Assembly: GCF_009870125.1 (NCBI RefSeq)
Contig: NC_046683.1
Coordinates: forward strand, 22,143,001-22,207,000
Origin: Drosophila pseudoobscura
Lineage: Eukaryota; Arthropoda; Insecta; Diptera; Drosophilidae
Direction of reading: 5' to 3'
Length of the DNA stretch: 64,000 nucleotides
Shown here: positions 59,396 through 64,000 of the stretch, in pieces
Position numbering within the stretch: position 1 is the first letter of the stretch
Layout of the letters: the number at the start of each line of letters is the position of its first letter
Notes under the pieces: generated by a model
Seen by the model: only the letters and a program-made list of their open reading frames with translations
What the model was told of the DNA's origin: nothing
Databases searched by the model: none
Position numbers and translations under genes: made by a program

Positions 59396-62300
59396 TATTG
59401 GTCAAAGCCGGAACAACAATCGAAATTGTCGTCTCCCTGGTCAACAGTGCTTTTGATGGTGCGGCTCCTGGCAGATATATCTGGACTTGGATTTCGATTT
59501 CGGTTTGATCTTCTCGCGACTGCTCCTAAGATGCCTCATCTAACGGCCGTAACTTGGTGAGTCGCTTTTTCTCTCACTCTCTCTCTCTGTCTCACTTTAT
59601 CTATCTATATCTTTTGTGCTCTACTTCTTTCTCTGTTTGTTTTGTTTGCCGTTTCCGATTTTTGTCGTTATATAAAGAAATATGTGTGCGTCCACGCTCT
59701 CTTTTGGTTTCCTACGCTTCGCTCTGCCAGCCAGTTGTTGATTTCTCTTTCCGCTTCTTCCACCTCTTTTGCGCATTTGCCTCGTCCGCCTGTCAATCAA
59801 TTCGCAATACCTTTCGAAACGATGATCGTCCTCCTCCTCATTCTTTACTTCCAATAAGATCTATCGTTGCAGCACATGCAAATATGACCAGAATAGAAAA
59901 TATATCATTCATAGGGGAATAAAGCTTTGTAGGCAGACGGGTTTTCGTCTGCGCTAACTTGATTGCGCACCTTTTGCACCCAGCGTCGACTTCCGATTTT
60001 GCGTAATTTCACTGTGAATGTTTGCTAGGCGCGCGCGCCTTTTTGTGCGATAATTGGTATATTTTGGATCTTGTTGGTTTTTCTTTCCGCTTCTTTCTTT
60101 TTTAGTACTAGTTAGTGCATGCCGCGGATGCTTCTTCTTGTTCGATTGGCGCCGCCGCTGACTGCCAGTGGCTTCCAATCCAAGTGGTGGGGCTTCCAGT
60201 ACTTCCAATCGATTTTTCACATGATTATGTGTATATGTACAGCCGCACACACACACACATACACTCCCCCATGCGCATATACACTATCAACTGGCGTGTG
60301 CACTGGTGTGTGTGTTTTTTTTTCTGTCTATTTTGCATGTGTTTCAAATACTAAAATGTATTCTGCGAGTTTCCACTGATTTTAGTATTACTTTAATAAA
60401 AGAACAACTCAAGCGTTCTCTTGTTCACTCATAGATGATTGGTTCTGACTGACGATTGGGCCTGTCGGCATTTCATCTATAAAATTGCACATCTGCTGGG
60501 GCTCTCGGACGCCCAGAACTCTTCATTACTAGCTTTATGCAGGGGCCGTCTCTTTTTCACATTTTGCGTTGCACACGGCTTACGATTATTGAAACATTTT
60601 TGGTATACTTTTGTATCGTTTAACAACAACGGAGTGAAAAACGCGCAAAATTTCCGGCTAGAACGCGCAGTCAAATACAGCGCTGCGTCAACACAACACA
60701 TATCAAAAGATGACCACAATTGGATGGGAGTGTGTGTGCTCGTGTCAGTGAGTATGAGTGTCGCGATACGACGATCTGGCAGCTCCATTCCAGCCAAACG
60801 AAACAAAACGCAACGCAGATATCGAATAATGCCTATCGATAGATTGGCGCGCTAAGATTCACTAAGCTTGTCGCACACCACTGTGTCGCAATCTTACGAT
60901 TCTGTTGCTTATTTAATTTTCTATTTCATTATAAAAGATTGTGCCACCATAACCCCACCGCAAGCATCATTTTTAAAATGGTTAATTGCAAAACGCTGCA
61001 TTTAAAAATTGAATGCAATTTTATTCAAATACATATATTCGTTTTTTCTCATTTCTCTTTTTTGTTATTCTCAGTTTTCAGTTTTTTCTTCGTGTTTGTG
61101 TTCTATTGAGTGTATATTGCGTATGACAATACGCAAAAATGTATTTATTCTTAAGTTTACATCAAAACAATTGCTAACAAATATTAAACCCCAGAAAAAC
61201 AAGGAATAAATTGAAATTTCGACTAGAGCTTAATTGTTACCTTTATTAATAATATAATATTAATGTATCATTGTTTTTATTTGTTATTATTGCAATTTCC
61301 TTCAGTTTAAAGGAAACTTACATTATTTTTGTTTTTTTTTTTTCTGAGAACTTGGGCTTTTTTGCATTGTGGGAGTGGGCGTGTTTGTGGATGATGTGGA
61401 AGGATTGCGTGCTATAACAAAAATTGCGTTATACATAATGCCTGGCAACAGATCGTTTGTACATCTGTGTGTATCCACATTTGCCCCAGTCAAGTGTGTA
61501 TGCATATGCGGTCCTTATGTGCCTGTCAATGTCCGTTTTGGGTAACAGGGTTACACACCACACACACATAGTATGTATGGGGGTTGGCTGTTCTGTTGGC
61601 ATCTTAAGCGCCAGGGTGCGTCATGAGTGTTACGGTGTGCCAAAGTGAATGAGAAGTAACGCATGCAAAGATGGGACTCCACTAGTGTTCCTCTAGTCGG
61701 TTAATGGTTACAAATTCGTATGAAGGATAATTCTTACACAGCTGAAATTGATAGGCATGTTTGTAACCACCATGTATTGCTTTACCTTATTACAGTTCGA
61801 TCAGATCAATATATCAGTCTGAATAACGAAATATAGTTTTGTCTCTCACCTCCTGTTAGAAATATAGAAGACTAGGAGTTTACACTAATGTGGTGGGGAC
61901 ACTTGTTGCCCTTGCCCTCCTGCCTATTGAGCCCACCTTTGGCCCGATTGCCATTCTCAAATATTTATGTACAGTTACAGTGAGGAGCCCTAATCTGTAG
62001 CTTTGGGCCCCCATCTCACTCGCTTGCACACGAAATTTCCCTTCACACATGCATATATGTATGTACATATGTATAAGCTGGTATCTCTCTCGCTGTCGCT
62101 GACATTGTGGGGTTGAAGCCGCTGGCTCCCTTCTGGATTTTCTGTGCGTGCTTGTGTGAGTGAGTTTGTGAGCTTTTGAGTGACGTGAACATACATTTAT
62201 GTATATGTATGTATGGGTATGTGCGTGTGTGGCTTTGTGTTTATGTGTGTACACAGCTAAGTATGGATGTATATATATATGTATTTATATATTGTACGAA

Positions 62301-62816
62301 TATAATGCATGCATTATAAAAATACTTTACTTTGCTTTACTTTATACTTTTTACTTTACTTCATGTTAAATGTTAACTTAAAAAAAAATTGCCGGCCCTA
62401 TATCTAAATGTGCTACCGTCGTATTCCATATTCTGATCCTGCCGTCAGGCTCCTGCTTTCTCACTTTCCTTTTGGATTCTTAACTGGTTTCTGGTCTCGC
62501 TTCTAATCCTGGTTAACTCTCGCTCTACATACATATGTATACAATATATATAATTTATAGATGTCTAAAACGACGCCGACGATCTTCTACAGCACTGCCT
62601 CCGCTCACATCATTTCTCTACCTCTTTCCTTCCAACTACTTATCTTTCTTTGTTTTTTTTTGTCTGGAGCCAGCTCCAAAGGTTTGCCGCGCACTGCTTG
62701 CACCGATTTTACACAGCTTATCCCACTTCTCATGCACTGCTTCCCCAGCTGATCCTCTCCAGACCTGTCGGTCTGCCTATGTGTGTGTCTGTGTGTGGAT
62801 CTTTGTGTGTGTAGTG
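59396..62816. other. Spacer between the two STPR genes
   Basis: No coding exon. The left part should be the leader/first intron of the larger STPR gene, with a DRE at 60,834-60,841 as its likely promoter. The right part should be the 3' UTR of the second STPR gene. AT-rich, with many ACATATGTA strings. Confidence 0.45.
60834..60841. promoter_or_regulatory. DRE box, likely promoter of the larger STPR gene
   Basis: Exact TATCGATA within CCTATCGATAG, with GATATCGA nearby, 1.4 kb upstream of the start codon at 59,395. It supports a separate promoter from that of the second STPR gene. Confidence 0.45.
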
Positions 62817-63770
62817 TTAGTAGCCCTTTAGCCGATCCGCTAGCGGTGGCTTTATGACCTTAGGAGCGCTGGCCCTCGCCACCCGCATTCGCTCCGCTGC
62901 CTTGGCCAGCCGCTTTTTCCGCTCGTCTGACGTCTCGCTTGCCCGTCGCAGACGCTGTCTGGCGGCGTTCTTCATCAGTCTTAGGGTTCTTTGTACTTCG
63001 TTTTCGTTCTGGCGACGGACGCGATTCGCCTCGGCATTCTTGGCCAACCGGAGGCGGTACTCCGCCTCCGACTCCTTTGAGCGCTTGTCCCGCATCCGAG
63101 CAGCGTTCCGTTCCAGGCGGCGCTCACGCGCCTCGATCGATTCGTTGCTGCGCCGACGGGCCGCCTTTTGGGCGCGCGACGATTGCGACTGATGGGCACC
63201 GCCAACGCCGAGTCCGACTCCAAGGATCCCACCACCACCACCACCACCACCACTTGGGCCGCCGACAACGACAACTCCCGTGGAGAGATGATGGTGCAGG
63301 GGATGCGGCGCCTGCTGGTGCTGCCCGCCAACGTTCTGTTCCTGCGAATGCTGCTGTTGCTGGTGGGGATTGCCCGCCTGCTGCTGCTGGAAGGTATTCT
63401 CCAAGTTTAGGACAGCCGTAACGCTAGCAACGCTGTTCCCTGCCGAGCCCGAACCGGATCCCGCGCCCGCTCCTGGAGCAGTGCCCGCACCGCTCCCACT
63501 CCCAGCTGTGGCAGGGACGGATACGGAGACCGAGGTTGTGGCAGAGGCTGCGGCGGCGGCGGCCGCTGCGGTTGTGCTGTAGTTGTTGTACTCTATGAGG
63601 CCCCGGTTCGAGGGGTAGAGATGGTGCATGGGACTCTCATAGCTGAGGTACTCCGGTTTGATGAAGAAGGGGTCGCGAGCGGTGAGCGGCGCCGTCGGCG
63701 AGTTGAGGAAGTACAAACGGCTATGGTGGTCTGTGGTTATGCTCCCTCCGCCTCCCACACCCGCGGACAT
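62817..63770 (-). CDS. Second STPR-repeat protein
   Basis: One exon, 317 residues from the first in-frame ATG (63,770) after an upstream stop. The frame is open for about 110 nt above this ATG without another Met, so a spliced 5' exon beyond the window is possible. The N-terminal 200 residues are low-complexity (Ala, Gly, Ser, Gln, His). Four perfect 23-residue STPR units follow (210-301), starting ESIEARERRLERNAARMRDK, and the protein ends KPPLADRLKGY. Units two and three ([40 protein letters not shown]) match units two and three of the neighbouring gene best, which shows a shared origin. Expected nuclear, DNA-binding. Likely a relative of D. melanogaster CG14440-CG14442. Confidence 0.82.
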   Translation of the reverse strand: MSAGVGGGGSITTDHHSRLYFLNSPTAPLTARDPFFIKPEYLSYESPMHHLYPSNRGLIEYNNYSTTAAAAAAAASATTSVSVSVPATAGSGSGAGTAPGAGAGSGSGSAGNSVASVTAVLNLENTFQQQQAGNPHQQQQHSQEQNVGGQHQQAPHPLHHHLSTGVVVVGGPSGGGGGGGGILGVGLGVGGAHQSQSSRAQKAARRRSNESIEARERRLERNAARMRDKRSKESEAEYRLRLAKNAEANRVRRQNENEVQRTLRLMKNAARQRLRRASETSDERKKRLAKAAERMRVARASAPKVIKPPLADRLKGY

Positions 63771-64000
63771 CGAGGGATTGTGCGCTGGGCCGCGACTCTT
63801 CCGTTGCGTCGTTGGGGATTGGATTTGATTCGATTGGATAGCGATGACAATGTTGGCGCTCTCAGTTCCTGATTCCGGTCACGCTCCCAGCTGCCAGCTG
63901 CTGAGATTTATTTCGTTTCTTCGTATTAGATTTAGCGAATTTTTATGCCGATTTGTGGCCGCGTTTTTGGACAGCACAATTAACTGGCTAAAAAAATGTG
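63771..64000 (-). other. Upstream region of the second STPR gene
   Basis: Probable leader or intron edge of the STPR gene. It holds a short open extension of the coding frame and no other feature. Confidence 0.4.

Overview
This is animal nuclear DNA from a Drosophila-like fly. The genes have short GT-AG introns, the intergenic DNA is AT-rich and full of ACATATGTACATA-type and CAG/CTG simple repeats, promoters carry DRE (TATCGATA) and Motif-1 (GGTCACACT) boxes, and a DINE-1/INE-1-type repeat is present. The gene content matches the D. melanogaster X chromosome (Muller element A) around bands 6B-6D as I remember it. The repeat style fits an obscura-group species, but that is an inference. No viral or retroelement coding was seen.

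Layout, left to right. 1-7.4 kb is non-coding, upstream of or inside the first introns of a GAS2-family gene (pigs). Its coding exons run from 7,368 to 14,184 (+), and the first half of its CH domain lies outside the window. Convergent to it is the CacyBP/SIP gene (16,891-17,720, -), which shares a 325-bp divergent promoter with an unrecognised coiled-coil gene (18,046-19,777, +). The Cdc7 kinase gene (20,834-24,389, +) follows, then a ZNF593/BUD20-type zinc-finger gene (25,114-25,608, -) and the copper transporter Ctr1A (28,887-30,837, +, with a 30-nt microexon). A gene-poor stretch of about 5.5 kb leads to a LUC7-like splicing factor (36,352-38,084, -), divergent from the single-exon Mcm6 (38,947-41,394, +). 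Next come complex I subunit ND-ASHI (41,826-42,536, -), a tandem pair of fumarases (43,793-46,798 and 46,919-48,684, +), Pink1 (49,531-51,877, +), a small coiled-coil/RWD-like protein (52,011-52,576, -) and DPH7 (52,961-54,040, -). The right end holds a fold-back DNA element (54,170-54,787) and two genes on the minus strand whose proteins carry 23-residue STPR repeats (55,357-59,395 and 62,817-63,770).

Themes: DNA replication (Cdc7, Mcm6, with DRE and E2F-type promoter boxes), mitochondria (ND-ASHI, two fumarases, Pink1), RNA/ribosome biology (Luc7-like, ZNF593-like, DPH7) and cytoskeleton (pigs). The genes are not an operon; they are independently transcribed neighbours, often in convergent or divergent pairs. 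The most notable points are the STPR/AT-hook gene cluster, the fold-back element, the duplicated splice donor in Pink1 and the Ctr1A microexon. I found nothing I would call a wholly new biological system. Exon boundaries were set by hand from splice sites, reading-frame phase and family similarity.
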